Part shown: positions 1-6,362 of the stretch, one piece after another | Layout: the number at the start of each line of letters is the position of its first letter | Position numbering within the stretch: position 1 is the stretch's first letter | Source: Bacillota bacterium | GTDB lineage: Bacteria > Bacillota > Clostridia > Oscillospirales > Ruminococcaceae | Direction of reading: 5' to 3' | Length of the DNA: 9,967 nucleotides | NCBI GenBank assembly: GCA_023395435.1 | Contig: JAEWZG010000134.1 | Location: 1 to 9,967 of the forward strand | Notes under the pieces: generated by a model | Databases searched by the model: none | What the model was told of the DNA's origin: nothing | The model's input: only the letters and a program-made list of their open reading frames with translations | Translations under genes and position numbers: made by a program

Positions 1-28
1 CTGTAAAGCAAACGGTTTTTTCCTTCAT
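1..28 (-). CDS. Partial 5' end of a divergent gene, possibly a SLOG/DUF1273-family protein
   Basis: On the minus strand an ATG at 28-26 opens a frame that runs off the left edge after nine codons, reading MKEKTVCFT. A Shine-Dalgarno TGAGGG (minus strand, 40-35) sits 6 nt before the ATG. A TTGAAT-N17-TACAAT promoter lies just upstream, so promoter, ribosome site and start line up as expected for a real gene start. The short N-terminus resembles the opening of DUF1273/YpsA-like SLOG proteins, which often begin with a few residues and then CxFTGHR; this family guess rests on only nine residues. The gene diverges from alr. The existence of a gene start here is fairly secure; its identity is not. 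Confidence 0.55.
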
Positions 29-53
29 TTTATACCCTCACATATTTTTTTAT

Positions 54-82
54 ATTGTAGCATAACCTTCCATATTATTCAA
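54..82 (-). promoter_or_regulatory. Sigma-A-type promoter for the divergent gene at the left edge
   Basis: On the minus strand a -35 TTGAAT (82-77) and a -10 TACAAT (59-54) are separated by exactly 17 nt. The -10 is preceded by TGC, giving an extended TGnTACAAT element. The predicted start lies near position 47, about 20 nt before the ATG at 28. Confidence 0.6.
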
Positions 83-119
83 GTCTAACAAATTTGTGGA
101 ATTATGCAGAAAGGCTGTT

Positions 120-1283
120 ATGAAAAAATTTTATAAGAGAGCTTGGGCTGAAATTCACCTCGACCGATTAAAATATAATTATGATATCTGCAAATCTTTT
201 ATTTCAGACGCCACACAGATTATGGCTGTTGTTAAAGCTGACGCATATGGGCACGGTGACAGCATAGTTGCACCTTATTTTCAATCCCTCGGTGTGAACT
301 GGTTTGCGGTTTCAAATATATCTGAGGCCCTGCACTTAAGACGTTCAGGAATAACTAAAGAAATTTTCATTCTCGGCTATGTTCCACCAGAGGATGTTTC
401 GGAGATTATTGACAACAACGTCATTGAAGCAATAACCTGCTTTGATCACGCTAAAGCAATGTCCGATGCAATAACAAATGGCAAGAAACTCCGCGTTCAT
501 ATAAAAATTGATACAGGGATGGGCAGAATAGGGATAAAGCACGATACTATCAATGGATACTGTGATGAAATCGAAAAAATTATCTCACTTGAAAGTATCA
601 GTGTCGAAGGAATATTCACACACTTTGCTGTTGCAGACAGTGAGTCCCCTGAAGATATCTCATACACAGACAAACAAACAACACTCATTTTGGATATAAA
701 CAAAGAGCTTAAAAACAGAGGCATTAACTTAAGTCAGCTTCATTTTATGAACAGTGCAGGTGCAACTTATCATAATAATTGTGAAAGTACACTTGCCCGC
801 TTTGGAATTACTTTATATGGCTTGCATCCGAATACAGCACTTGAATTACCTAAGCCTTTAAAGCCTGTTATGGAGCTTAAAACTATTGTTTCCCATGTTA
901 AAACCATAAATGCAGGGGATTTTGTAAGCTACGCAAGAACATACATAGCAGAAAAACCAACCAAGATAGCTTCATTGACAATCGGCTACGCTGACGGGTA
1001 TTCAAGACTTCTATCATCAAAGGCAGATGTTCTTATAAACGGAGAAAGAGCTCGGGTAATCGGAAGAGTCTGTATGGATCAGACTATGATTGATGTTTCT
1101 GATATTGATGTTAAGGTCGGTGATGTTGCAACATTATTCGGCACAGATGGTAATGAAACTATTACCGCAGATGACCTCGCAGATATATACGGGACAATTG
1201 GATATGAAATAGTATGTGGAATATCAAAACGTGTCCCAAGAATAATTATAAATAACGGCGAAATAAAAGATATTCTTGAATAA
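120..1283 (+). CDS. alr: Alanine racemase (PLP-dependent)
   Basis: Alanine racemase interconverts L- and D-alanine in the cytoplasm, supplying D-Ala for peptidoglycan stem peptides. The PLP-binding lysine is K39 in the motif VVKADAYGHG at the start of the TIM-barrel domain. The second catalytic base is Y271 in the SYARTY motif, matching Tyr265 of the Geobacillus enzyme. The C-terminal beta domain carries the family motif RVCMDQTMIDV. The product is 387 residues, normal for Alr. I chose the ATG at 120 because AGAAAGG (108-114) lies 5 nt upstream and the family N-terminus (RAWAEIHLDRLKYN) follows; an in-frame GTG at 96 would only add eight atypical residues. No clear promoter is visible in the 90 nt upstream. 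The PII-like gene follows 66 nt later with no terminator between, so co-transcription is likely. Confidence 0.95.
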   Translation: MKKFYKRAWAEIHLDRLKYNYDICKSFISDATQIMAVVKADAYGHGDSIVAPYFQSLGVNWFAVSNISEALHLRRSGITKEIFILGYVPPEDVSEIIDNNVIEAITCFDHAKAMSDAITNGKKLRVHIKIDTGMGRIGIKHDTINGYCDEIEKIISLESISVEGIFTHFAVADSESPEDISYTDKQTTLILDINKELKNRGINLSQLHFMNSAGATYHNNCESTLARFGITLYGLHPNTALELPKPLKPVMELKTIVSHVKTINAGDFVSYARTYIAEKPTKIASLTIGYADGYSRLLSSKADVLINGERARVIGRVCMDQTMIDVSDIDVKVGDVATLFGTDGNETITADDLADIYGTIGYEIVCGISKRVPRIIINNGEIKDILE

Positions 1284-1349
1284 TAATTTATCTTATCGCT
1301 GTCAATACTTTTATTGCGAAATCAAATACGACTTTTCTGGAGGACATTT

Positions 1350-1685
1350 ATGAAACTGATGGTGTTTGTACTTAATAAGGTTGATGTGCTTAATTTTCTT
1401 CTTGAGGATATGTCCCAAGCAGGAATCAAAGGAGCAACAATTATCAATTCGACAGGTATGGCTATGACACTGGCGAGGCAGGAAAACAGCTTTATAGGCA
1501 GCTCATTGAGAGCTTTTTTTGAAGTCGACCGTGATGACAATAGAACAATTCTTGCTGTTATTCACGATGAACAGCTTGAAACCGCAAGACAAGTAATTAC
1601 CGATGTAGTGGGCGATCTGTCATTACCTAATACGGGAATACTTTTTACTGTTCCTCTGGATTTTGTTGAAGGTATAAGAGAATAA
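1350..1685 (+). CDS. Small PII-like (GlnB/GlnK-fold) protein
   Basis: This 111-residue protein resembles the PII signal-transduction family in overall plan: an N-terminal strand and helix (LMVFVLNKVDVLNFLLEDM), the GIKGATI segment corresponding to GIxGxT in PII, a second strand and helix (RTILAVIHDEQLETARQVI), and a C-terminal GILFTVPLDFVEGI (96-109) matching the GKIFVxPVxxAxxI end of PII. The canonical T-loop is not recognisable: no GRQKGHTE-like stretch and no YRG tyrosine that would be uridylylated. It is therefore better called PII-like than GlnB or GlnK, and its ligand is unknown. I chose the ATG at 1350 because TGGAGG (1338-1343) lies 6 nt upstream; a longer frame from 1314 has no ribosome site. 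It lies downstream of alr and ends at a strong terminator. No ammonium transporter or glutamine synthetase gene is adjacent. Confidence 0.7.
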   Translation: MKLMVFVLNKVDVLNFLLEDMSQAGIKGATIINSTGMAMTLARQENSFIGSSLRAFFEVDRDDNRTILAVIHDEQLETARQVITDVVGDLSLPNTGILFTVPLDFVEGIRE

Positions 1686-1715
1686 AAAAAGGCGGAATAA
1701 TATCCGCCTTTTTTT
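1684..1715. terminator. Bidirectional rho-independent terminator
   Basis: GGCGGA (1691-1696) pairs with TCCGCC (1703-1708) around a 6-nt loop. Seven A's on the left (1684-1690) and seven T's on the right (1709-1715) extend the stem and give a U-tract in both directions. It ends the alr/PII-like transcript and the converging ABC ATPase transcript. The stop codon of the minus-strand gene lies at the edge of this T-tract. Confidence 0.9.
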
Positions 1716-2397
1716 ATGAATCACTTGCTATTTTCCCATCACTTATTCTGATAACTCTTGATGCTTGCATTGCAACATTCAAATCGTGCGTTATTAGTAA
1801 AATTGTTATTCCTGTACTATTGAGGTCTTTTAATAAATCCATAACTTCTGTTCCTGATTTTGTATCAAGATTACCCGTAGGCTCATCAGCAAGAATAATA
1901 TCAGGCCGCCCTGCTATTGCTCTTGCTATTGCAACTCTTTGCTGCTGACCACCTGAAAGCTGATTTGGGCAGTGATCTATTCTGTTTTCAAGAGAAACTC
2001 TTTCAAGCGCCTGACGGCTTTTCTTAATCCTGTCCTTTTTATTTTCCTTCCGGTAAATAAGAGGGAGTTCTACATTTTCAATAGCTGTCAATCCTGGAAT
2101 AAGATTAAAGCCTTGAAAAATAAAGCCGATTTTTCGGTTACGTATATATGAAAGCTCCTTATCGTTCATTGCTGAAACATTTTCGCCGTTGAGAGTATAA
2201 CTTCCGTATGTCGGTGAGTCAAGACAGCCAATCATATTCATAAGTGTTGACTTGCCCGAACCTGACGCACCTACGATTGCGACAAACTCACCCTCTCTTA
2301 TGGAAAGATCAACGCCGTTAAGTGCTCTTACTTCACTTTCACCCTGAAGATAAATCTTGAATATATTTTCAAGCTGTATTAAATTGCTATTAATCAT
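1714..2397 (-). CDS. ABC transporter ATP-binding protein, MacB/LolD type
   Basis: This 227-residue cytoplasmic ATPase has the full nucleotide-binding set: Walker A GASGSGKST (43-51), Q-loop FIFQGFNL (Q95), signature LSGGQ (147-151), Walker B ILADE (168-172), D-loop GNLD, and switch histidine H204 in ITHD. The segments VRALNGVDLSI, MNMIGCLD and GFNLIPGLTAIENVELPL are characteristic of the MacB/LolD/FtsE-like clade, whose partners are FtsX/MacB-fold permeases used in lipoprotein handling, peptide export or antibiotic resistance. The start is well supported by AAGGGGTG (minus strand, 2410-2403) 5 nt before the ATG. No permease gene is next to it: the next gene downstream converges from the other strand, and upstream lies a divergent operon. 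Its membrane partner must be encoded elsewhere, or it works with a non-adjacent permease. The substrate cannot be inferred. Confidence 0.9.
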   Translation of the reverse strand: MINSNLIQLENIFKIYLQGESEVRALNGVDLSIREGEFVAIVGASGSGKSTLMNMIGCLDSPTYGSYTLNGENVSAMNDKELSYIRNRKIGFIFQGFNLIPGLTAIENVELPLIYRKENKKDRIKKSRQALERVSLENRIDHCPNQLSGGQQQRVAIARAIAGRPDIILADEPTGNLDTKSGTEVMDLLKDLNSTGITILLITHDLNVAMQASRVIRISDGKIASDS

Positions 2398-2440
2398 ATA
2401 ATCACCCCTTGTTACATCTATTATTATCCATTTTTAATAA

Positions 2441-2470
2441 ATTATTTATATATATGGGGAATTTTTTCAA
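2441..2470 (-). promoter_or_regulatory. Weak candidate promoter for the MacB-type ATPase gene
   Basis: On the minus strand TTGAAA (2470-2465) can be paired with AATAAT (2446-2441) at 18-nt spacing. TATAAA (2450-2445) is an alternative but its 14-nt spacing is too short. The region is very AT-rich, so chance matches are common. Confidence 0.3.
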
Positions 2471-2490
2471 ATATATTTGTCTTTTTTCTC

Positions 2491-2517
2491 TTGACAACAA
2501 TAGTGAAACGTGATACT
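2491..2517 (+). promoter_or_regulatory. Promoter of the ABC exporter / TraB operon
   Basis: A perfect -35 TTGACA (2491-2496) is followed 15 nt later by GATACT (2512-2517) as the likely -10. The spacing is short, which is common where a regulator reshapes promoter DNA. The -10 runs into a long inverted repeat (2515-2539), so a bound protein would block or modify polymerase entry. Confidence 0.55.
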
Positions 2518-2539
2518 GTATATGTATGATATATACAGT
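2515..2539. promoter_or_regulatory. Operator-like perfect inverted repeat
   Basis: The arms ACTGTATAT (2515-2523) and ATATACAGT (2531-2539) are perfectly complementary over 9 bp around a 7-nt centre. The repeat overlaps the -10 element and probable transcription start of the exporter operon and ends about 10 nt before its ribosome site. It has no T-tract, so it is not a terminator. Its size and position suit a dimeric repressor; GntR/YtrA-type regulators often control ABC exporters this way in Firmicutes. That family assignment is inference: no regulator gene lies in the window. Confidence 0.6.
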
Positions 2540-2546
2540 TAGAAAA

Positions 2547-2553
2547 AAAGGAG
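2547..2553 (+). promoter_or_regulatory. Ribosome binding site deciding a TTG start
   Basis: The sequence AAAGGAG at 2547-2553 directly abuts an ATG at 2554, leaving no spacer, so that ATG cannot be used efficiently. The in-frame TTG at 2563 lies 9 nt downstream of the site and is the better start. Confidence 0.65.
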
Positions 2554-2562
2554 ATGGTAATA

Positions 2563-3300
2563 TTGTCAACTGTTCTTGAAGTAAAAGAGCTGTCAAAAAA
2601 GTATGCAAAGGTACTTGCCGCTGACAGAGTAAGCTTTGACATACAAAAGGGTGAAATTTTTGCTCTTATCGGCCCGAATGGTGCAGGAAAAACAACCACA
2701 ATCAGAATGATTTCCACACTTCTTACCCCAACAGGTGGAGATGCGGTCGTTAACGGCTTCAGCATTACTGAGCATCCTGCACAAGTAAGAGAAAACATTA
2801 CATATCTACCGGATGAAGCTGGTGCATACAAGACTATGACAGGCAAAGGTTATCTTGAATTTATGGCTTCAATCTTTACAACAGACCATGAACTTGCAAA
2901 AAAATATGTTGAAACCGCAACAGAAACTTGCGGGCTTGGCGAAAGACTAAATGAAAAGATTGGTTCTTATTCAAGAGGTATGACAAGAAAGCTGCTTCTT
3001 GCTCGTGCCGTTATGACAAGACCTGCCCTTGCAATTCTTGATGAACCAACATCAGGACTTGATATCATTAACGCACTTGAAATAAGAAAAATGATTAAGG
3101 ACTTAGCAGACGAAGGTATGTCATTCCTTTTAAGCTCACACAATATGCTTGAAATCGAGTATGTTTCCGACAGAGTAGGAATTATTGCAAACGGTAAGCT
3201 TCTTGTTATCGGTAAGACACAGGAACTCAAGGAAAGATATAGCGCTAATAACCTTGAAGAAGTATTTGAAAGGGTGGTGAAGGAACATGAAATTTTATAG
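2563..3300 (+). CDS. ABC transporter ATP-binding protein, NatA/ABC-2 exporter type
   Basis: This is the cytoplasmic ATPase of an ABC-2 exporter, 245 residues from the TTG start. Walker A is GPNGAGKTT (37-45), the signature is the variant YSRGM (136-140) in place of LSGGQ, Walker B is LAILDE (156-161), and the switch histidine is H193 in LSSH. The Q-loop region reads YLPDEAG with no glutamine; this substitution (YLPEExG) is usual in the NatA/drug-exporter clade, so it does not imply inactivity. It overlaps the permease gene by 14 nt, which points to translational coupling and a two-component exporter. NatAB of Bacillus subtilis is a sodium exporter of this type, but the substrate here cannot be read from sequence. 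Expression is probably controlled by the inverted repeat at the promoter. Confidence 0.9.
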   Translation: MSTVLEVKELSKKYAKVLAADRVSFDIQKGEIFALIGPNGAGKTTTIRMISTLLTPTGGDAVVNGFSITEHPAQVRENITYLPDEAGAYKTMTGKGYLEFMASIFTTDHELAKKYVETATETCGLGERLNEKIGSYSRGMTRKLLLARAVMTRPALAILDEPTSGLDIINALEIRKMIKDLADEGMSFLLSSHNMLEIEYVSDRVGIIANGKLLVIGKTQELKERYSANNLEEVFERVVKEHEIL

Positions 3301-4612
3301 TCTTTTAAGAAAAGAAATAAAAGAACTTATGACTGTACAGACTTTAATAAGTCTTTTCCTCACACTTGGTATATTCTATATCATTGGAAATGTTATGACA
3401 GGCGTAACAGATGACCTTGACAAAAAGTCAAAGACCATAACAATATGTGATCAGGATAACAGTGCATTCACTAAAAGTGTCATGACTGCCTTGAAATCAC
3501 AGAAGGATATTACTGTTAAAGAAGTTAAGCTAAACTCCACTGATTATCAGAAGGAAATTAACGACCTTGACATTGACAGCGTTATTGTTATTCCAAAAGG
3601 TTTCGCTGACGATGTTATTGTTAAAAATAAAAAAGCTGAGCTAATTAATGTTTCTTCAATGAAAACTATTTCAATGTCAGGAACAATTTCAAGCGCAAGT
3701 TCATCGGCAGGCCTTGATGCAATAAAAGAAGCTGTAAAAACAACAATTATGGCAGAAAAAAGTATAGACATTAATGATATTAAATTTATTCAGGATCCTG
3801 TTAAGCAGACGGATATTACTGTTGTTGGCGACAAGAGTGCAAAGGTTAACACATCAGCCCTCAGCGGCTTTGTTTCAACACAGGGAGTGTTTGTTCCTAT
3901 CGTTATTTTCTTACTTGTTATGTATGCGTCACAGATGATTATTTCTGCTATCGCGACAGAAAAAGTCGACAAGACACTTGAAACACTTCTTTCTGCTCCA
4001 GTATCAAGAGTATCTGTTCTCACAGCAAAAATGCTTGCAGCTGCAATGGTTGCCGCACTTAACGCTATTGTTTATATGATAGGATTCTCAAGCTTTATGA
4101 ACGGTATGACCAGCGGAGCGTCTAAAGAAAGCGGAAATGTTTCAAAATATGTTTCTGAGCTTGGACTAAAGCTTCAGGGTACAGATTATGTATTCCTTGG
4201 AATGCAGATGTTCCTCACAATTTTGATTGCGCTTTCAGTTTCGCTTATTCTTGGTGCTCTCGCAAAAGACGTTAAGAGTGCGCAGTCTCTTATTATGCCC
4301 GTTATGTTTGCTGCAATGATTCCATATATGATAACACTATTTATTGATGTTAATTCACTGTCAATCGTACCAAAGCTTTTAATTTATGCAATTCCATTCT
4401 CTCATACATTTATTGCTGTTGATAACATCCTCTTTGCTAAGGACACTTTATTCTGGGGCGGATTTGCATACCAGATTGTATTCCTAATAATTTGTATGTT
4501 CTTTGCAGTACGTGTATTTATGACAGACAAACTGTTTACAATAAGATTAAGCCTTGGTCAGAAGAAAGGGTTTTCTAACAAAAAGGGTTTAAGCTTATTT
4601 AAAAAGAACTAA
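3287..4612 (+). CDS. ABC-2 type permease, NatB-like
   Basis: This is the 441-residue membrane partner of the preceding ATPase. The layout is that of ABC2_membrane_3/NatB proteins: a cytoplasmic amphipathic start (MKFYSLLRKEIKELMT), TM1 at about 18-37, a large extracytoplasmic domain of about 160 residues, then about six more membrane segments (roughly 201-223, 244-271, 302-325, 335-356, 364-385, 390-411). After TM2 comes ATEKVDKTLETLLSAPVSR, the conserved cytoplasmic coupling segment of this family. The C-terminus is basic and short. The ATG at 3287 lies inside the 3' end of the ATPase gene, with GGTGGTGAAGGA just upstream. The TraB-family lipoprotein gene starts 12 nt after its stop. The substrate is unknown; sodium, drugs or peptides are all possible for the family. 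Confidence 0.88.
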   Translation: MKFYSLLRKEIKELMTVQTLISLFLTLGIFYIIGNVMTGVTDDLDKKSKTITICDQDNSAFTKSVMTALKSQKDITVKEVKLNSTDYQKEINDLDIDSVIVIPKGFADDVIVKNKKAELINVSSMKTISMSGTISSASSSAGLDAIKEAVKTTIMAEKSIDINDIKFIQDPVKQTDITVVGDKSAKVNTSALSGFVSTQGVFVPIVIFLLVMYASQMIISAIATEKVDKTLETLLSAPVSRVSVLTAKMLAAAMVAALNAIVYMIGFSSFMNGMTSGASKESGNVSKYVSELGLKLQGTDYVFLGMQMFLTILIALSVSLILGALAKDVKSAQSLIMPVMFAAMIPYMITLFIDVNSLSIVPKLLIYAIPFSHTFIAVDNILFAKDTLFWGGFAYQIVFLIICMFFAVRVFMTDKLFTIRLSLGQKKGFSNKKGLSLFKKN

Positions 4613-4624
4613 AAGGTAAGTGCT

Positions 4625-5614
4625 ATGAGAAAAACTAAATTTATTGTTCTTTCGCTTATAATTGTTATGTCTGTAATTTTTTCAGGCTGTCAGACAAGTA
4701 TCGGGAAGAAGGATAAAAAGCCGGAATCATCTTCTTCGAAGTCAGATAGCTCGTCAGATATAGCAAGCGACAATAAGTTCTGTATGTGGGAGGTTACCTC
4801 AAAGAATTCTAAAGGAAAGCTATATCTCTTCGGTTCAATCCACGCTGCAGATGATTCAATATACCCGCTTCCTTCATTTGTGACGGATGCTTTTGACGAG
4901 GCAGATTATCTTGCTGTTGAATGTGACATTGTAGCCTTTGAAAATGATTTTAAAAAACAGCTTGAAATGTCAACAGACCTTGCATATACTGACGGAACAA
5001 CAATAAAAGACCACATTGATGAAGACACATACGAAAAATTAAAGAAGCTTCTATCCGACAACGATTCATATATGTCCTTGTATGACAGTATGAAGCCAGC
5101 GATGTGGATATCATTGCTTGATAATCTTGTTTTGAAAAAATCCGGCTTATCATCTGACAACGGACTTGACGCAAACTTCCTTAACAAGGCAAAAAAGGCA
5201 AAAAAGAAGATTCTTGAGGTTGAATCTGTTGAGTTTCAAATGGCTATGCTCAATGGTTTTTCTGATGATACTATAAATCTTCTGCTTAAATCATACACAA
5301 CGCAGACTCTTGACGAGCAAGCTAAATCCCTTAATGATCTTTACACAGCATGGAAGTCAGGGGACATTGATACCCTATATAGAATTGGTGGTGGCAGTGT
5401 AGATGCTAGCATTTCAGATAAAGAAAAAGAACTGTATGAAGAATACAACAAGCAGATGCTTACAAACCGTAATAATGGTATGGTAACCAAAGCTCAGCAG
5501 TATCTATCAGAAAACAAGAAATGCTTCTATGTTGTCGGTGCAATGCACATGGTCGGTAAGGATGGTATTGTTGAACAGCTAAAAGCAAAAGGCTATGAAG
5601 TAAAACGTTTATAA
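4625..5614 (+). CDS. TraB/GumN-family lipoprotein
   Basis: This is a 329-residue predicted surface lipoprotein. Residues 2-21 form a signal peptide with lipobox FSGC (lipidated C22), followed by a Ser/Asp/Lys-rich linker to about residue 50. The TraB/GumN domain then carries its two hallmark GxxH motifs: GSIH (70-73) near the N-terminus and GAMH (305-308) near the C-terminus, plus a conserved-type acidic site VECD (98-101). The fold is shared with Tiki and erythromycin-esterase-like proteins, and the paired GxxH motifs are thought to bind a metal for peptidase-type chemistry. The substrate is unknown. Its length is normal for the family. It is the last gene of the exporter operon, 12 nt after the permease, preceded by AAAGG and followed by a terminator. 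Its co-transcription with an exporter suggests a related extracellular role; this is inference. Confidence 0.88.
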   Translation: MRKTKFIVLSLIIVMSVIFSGCQTSIGKKDKKPESSSSKSDSSSDIASDNKFCMWEVTSKNSKGKLYLFGSIHAADDSIYPLPSFVTDAFDEADYLAVECDIVAFENDFKKQLEMSTDLAYTDGTTIKDHIDEDTYEKLKKLLSDNDSYMSLYDSMKPAMWISLLDNLVLKKSGLSSDNGLDANFLNKAKKAKKKILEVESVEFQMAMLNGFSDDTINLLLKSYTTQTLDEQAKSLNDLYTAWKSGDIDTLYRIGGGSVDASISDKEKELYEEYNKQMLTNRNNGMVTKAQQYLSENKKCFYVVGAMHMVGKDGIVEQLKAKGYEVKRL

Positions 5615-5621
5615 TTAAAAG

Positions 5622-5652
5622 AGTAACCGGCGGAAGTATTCCACCGGTTACT
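5622..5652 (+). terminator. Hairpin terminator of the exporter / TraB operon
   Basis: AGTAACCGG (5622-5630) pairs with CCGGTTACT (5644-5652); two further G-C pairs follow one C/A mismatch, leaving a short AAGTATT loop. The following T-tract is interrupted (TTGATTTTC), so termination may be partial. The end of the 3' arm touches the -35 box of the next promoter. Confidence 0.75.
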
Positions 5653-5680
5653 TGATTTTCTGTATTAAAAGGGTTATACT
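5652..5680 (+). promoter_or_regulatory. Promoter of the TatD-associated-type radical SAM gene
   Basis: A -35 TTGATT (5652-5657) and a -10 TATACT (5675-5680) are separated by 17 nt. The predicted start is about 30 nt before the ATG at 5715. The -35 follows directly on the upstream terminator arm. Confidence 0.65.
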
Positions 5681-5714
5681 ATTACTTATCTTTAATAACA
5701 GAAAGGCTGAAATT

Positions 5715-6320
5715 ATGAGCATGACAATTTTATATGAAATAGAAAACAAATTATATATAAATCTTACGAACAAATGTCCTTGCGACTGTATTTTCTGCAT
5801 CAGAAACAACGGTGAAGGAGCATATGGTTCTGACAGTCTATGGCTTGAAAAGGATCCTACTGCACAGCAGACCATTGCTGAACTTGATAAAAAAGAACTT
5901 GACAGTTATGCTGAAATTATATTCTGTGGTTATGGCGAACCACTTGAAGCACTTGATGTTCTTCTTGAAGTTTCAAAATACATTAAGTCAAAGACAAAAA
6001 CACCAGTGAGAATAAACACAAACGGACTTGCTGATATTATCCATGGTAGGCCTGTTGCACATCTCCTTGAAGGACTCATTGATATTGCTTCCATAAGTCT
6101 TAATGCGGGAAGTGAATCAGAATATATGCGTGTTACACAACCAAGCTTTGGAAAGCAATCCTTCAACGCAATGCTTAACTTTGCAAAGGATTGTAAGAAA
6201 TACATTCCGAAGGTTCTCTTTTCTGTTGTGGATGTTATCCCTGCTGAAGAAATTGAACAATGCAGAAAAATATCAGAAGAACTTGGAATTCCTTTAAGAA
6301 TCAGAAAATACGATAATTAA
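5715..6320 (+). CDS. Radical SAM protein, TatD-associated type
   Basis: This compact 201-residue radical SAM protein carries the cluster motif CPCDCIFCIRN, with C21, C25 and C28 as the CxxxCxxC ligands of the 4Fe-4S cluster and an extra Cys at 23. FCGYGEPLE corresponds to the GGE/GEP SAM-binding segment, and RINTNG and ISLNAGS follow as in many radical SAM barrels. The NLTNKCPCDCIFCIRN opening and the short length fit the TatD family-associated radical SAM group (TIGR04038, from memory), whose reaction is unknown. I chose the ATG at 5715 because AGAAAGG (5700-5706) lies 8 nt upstream; a longer frame from 5652 lies within the promoter. The gene stands alone between two terminators and no tatD homologue is adjacent in this window. 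Confidence 0.82.
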   Translation: MSMTILYEIENKLYINLTNKCPCDCIFCIRNNGEGAYGSDSLWLEKDPTAQQTIAELDKKELDSYAEIIFCGYGEPLEALDVLLEVSKYIKSKTKTPVRINTNGLADIIHGRPVAHLLEGLIDIASISLNAGSESEYMRVTQPSFGKQSFNAMLNFAKDCKKYIPKVLFSVVDVIPAEEIEQCRKISEELGIPLRIRKYDN

Positions 6321-6324
6321 TAAT

Positions 6325-6350
6325 AACGGCTGCAGAAATCTGCAGCCGTT
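6325..6350. terminator. Hairpin terminator between convergent genes
   Basis: AACGGCTGCAG (6325-6335) pairs perfectly with CTGCAGCCGTT (6340-6350) around a 4-nt loop. The plus-strand side continues TTTATTTTATG, a fair U-tract. The minus-strand side (TTATTAATTAT) is weaker, so it may serve the converging SDR gene as well, less efficiently. Confidence 0.85.
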
Positions 6351-6362
6351 TATTTTATGTAT

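Noticed and set aside
88..97. Short perfect palindrome ACAAATTTGT before alr
   Set aside because: It is only 10 bp, AT-rich and without other context; such palindromes arise often by chance.
96..119. GTG start giving an eight-residue N-terminal extension to alanine racemase
   Set aside because: There is no ribosome site before it, and the added residues are not part of the family. AGAAAGG fits the ATG at 120.
2442..2846. Minus-strand open frame over the promoter and start of the NatA-like gene
   Set aside because: It is antisense to a gene with clear Walker motifs, shows no recognisable domain, and has no ribosome site; it is a shadow frame.
2606..2995. Missing Q-loop glutamine and variant signature in the NatA-like ATPase as a sign of a dead enzyme
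   Set aside because: YLPDE and SRGM variants are usual in this exporter clade, and Walker A, Walker B and the switch histidine are intact.
5652..5714. Upstream TTG start for the TatD-associated-type radical SAM gene
   Set aside because: It overlaps the terminator arm and promoter, and the added residues are hydrophobic and unlike the family. The ATG at 5715 has a good ribosome site.
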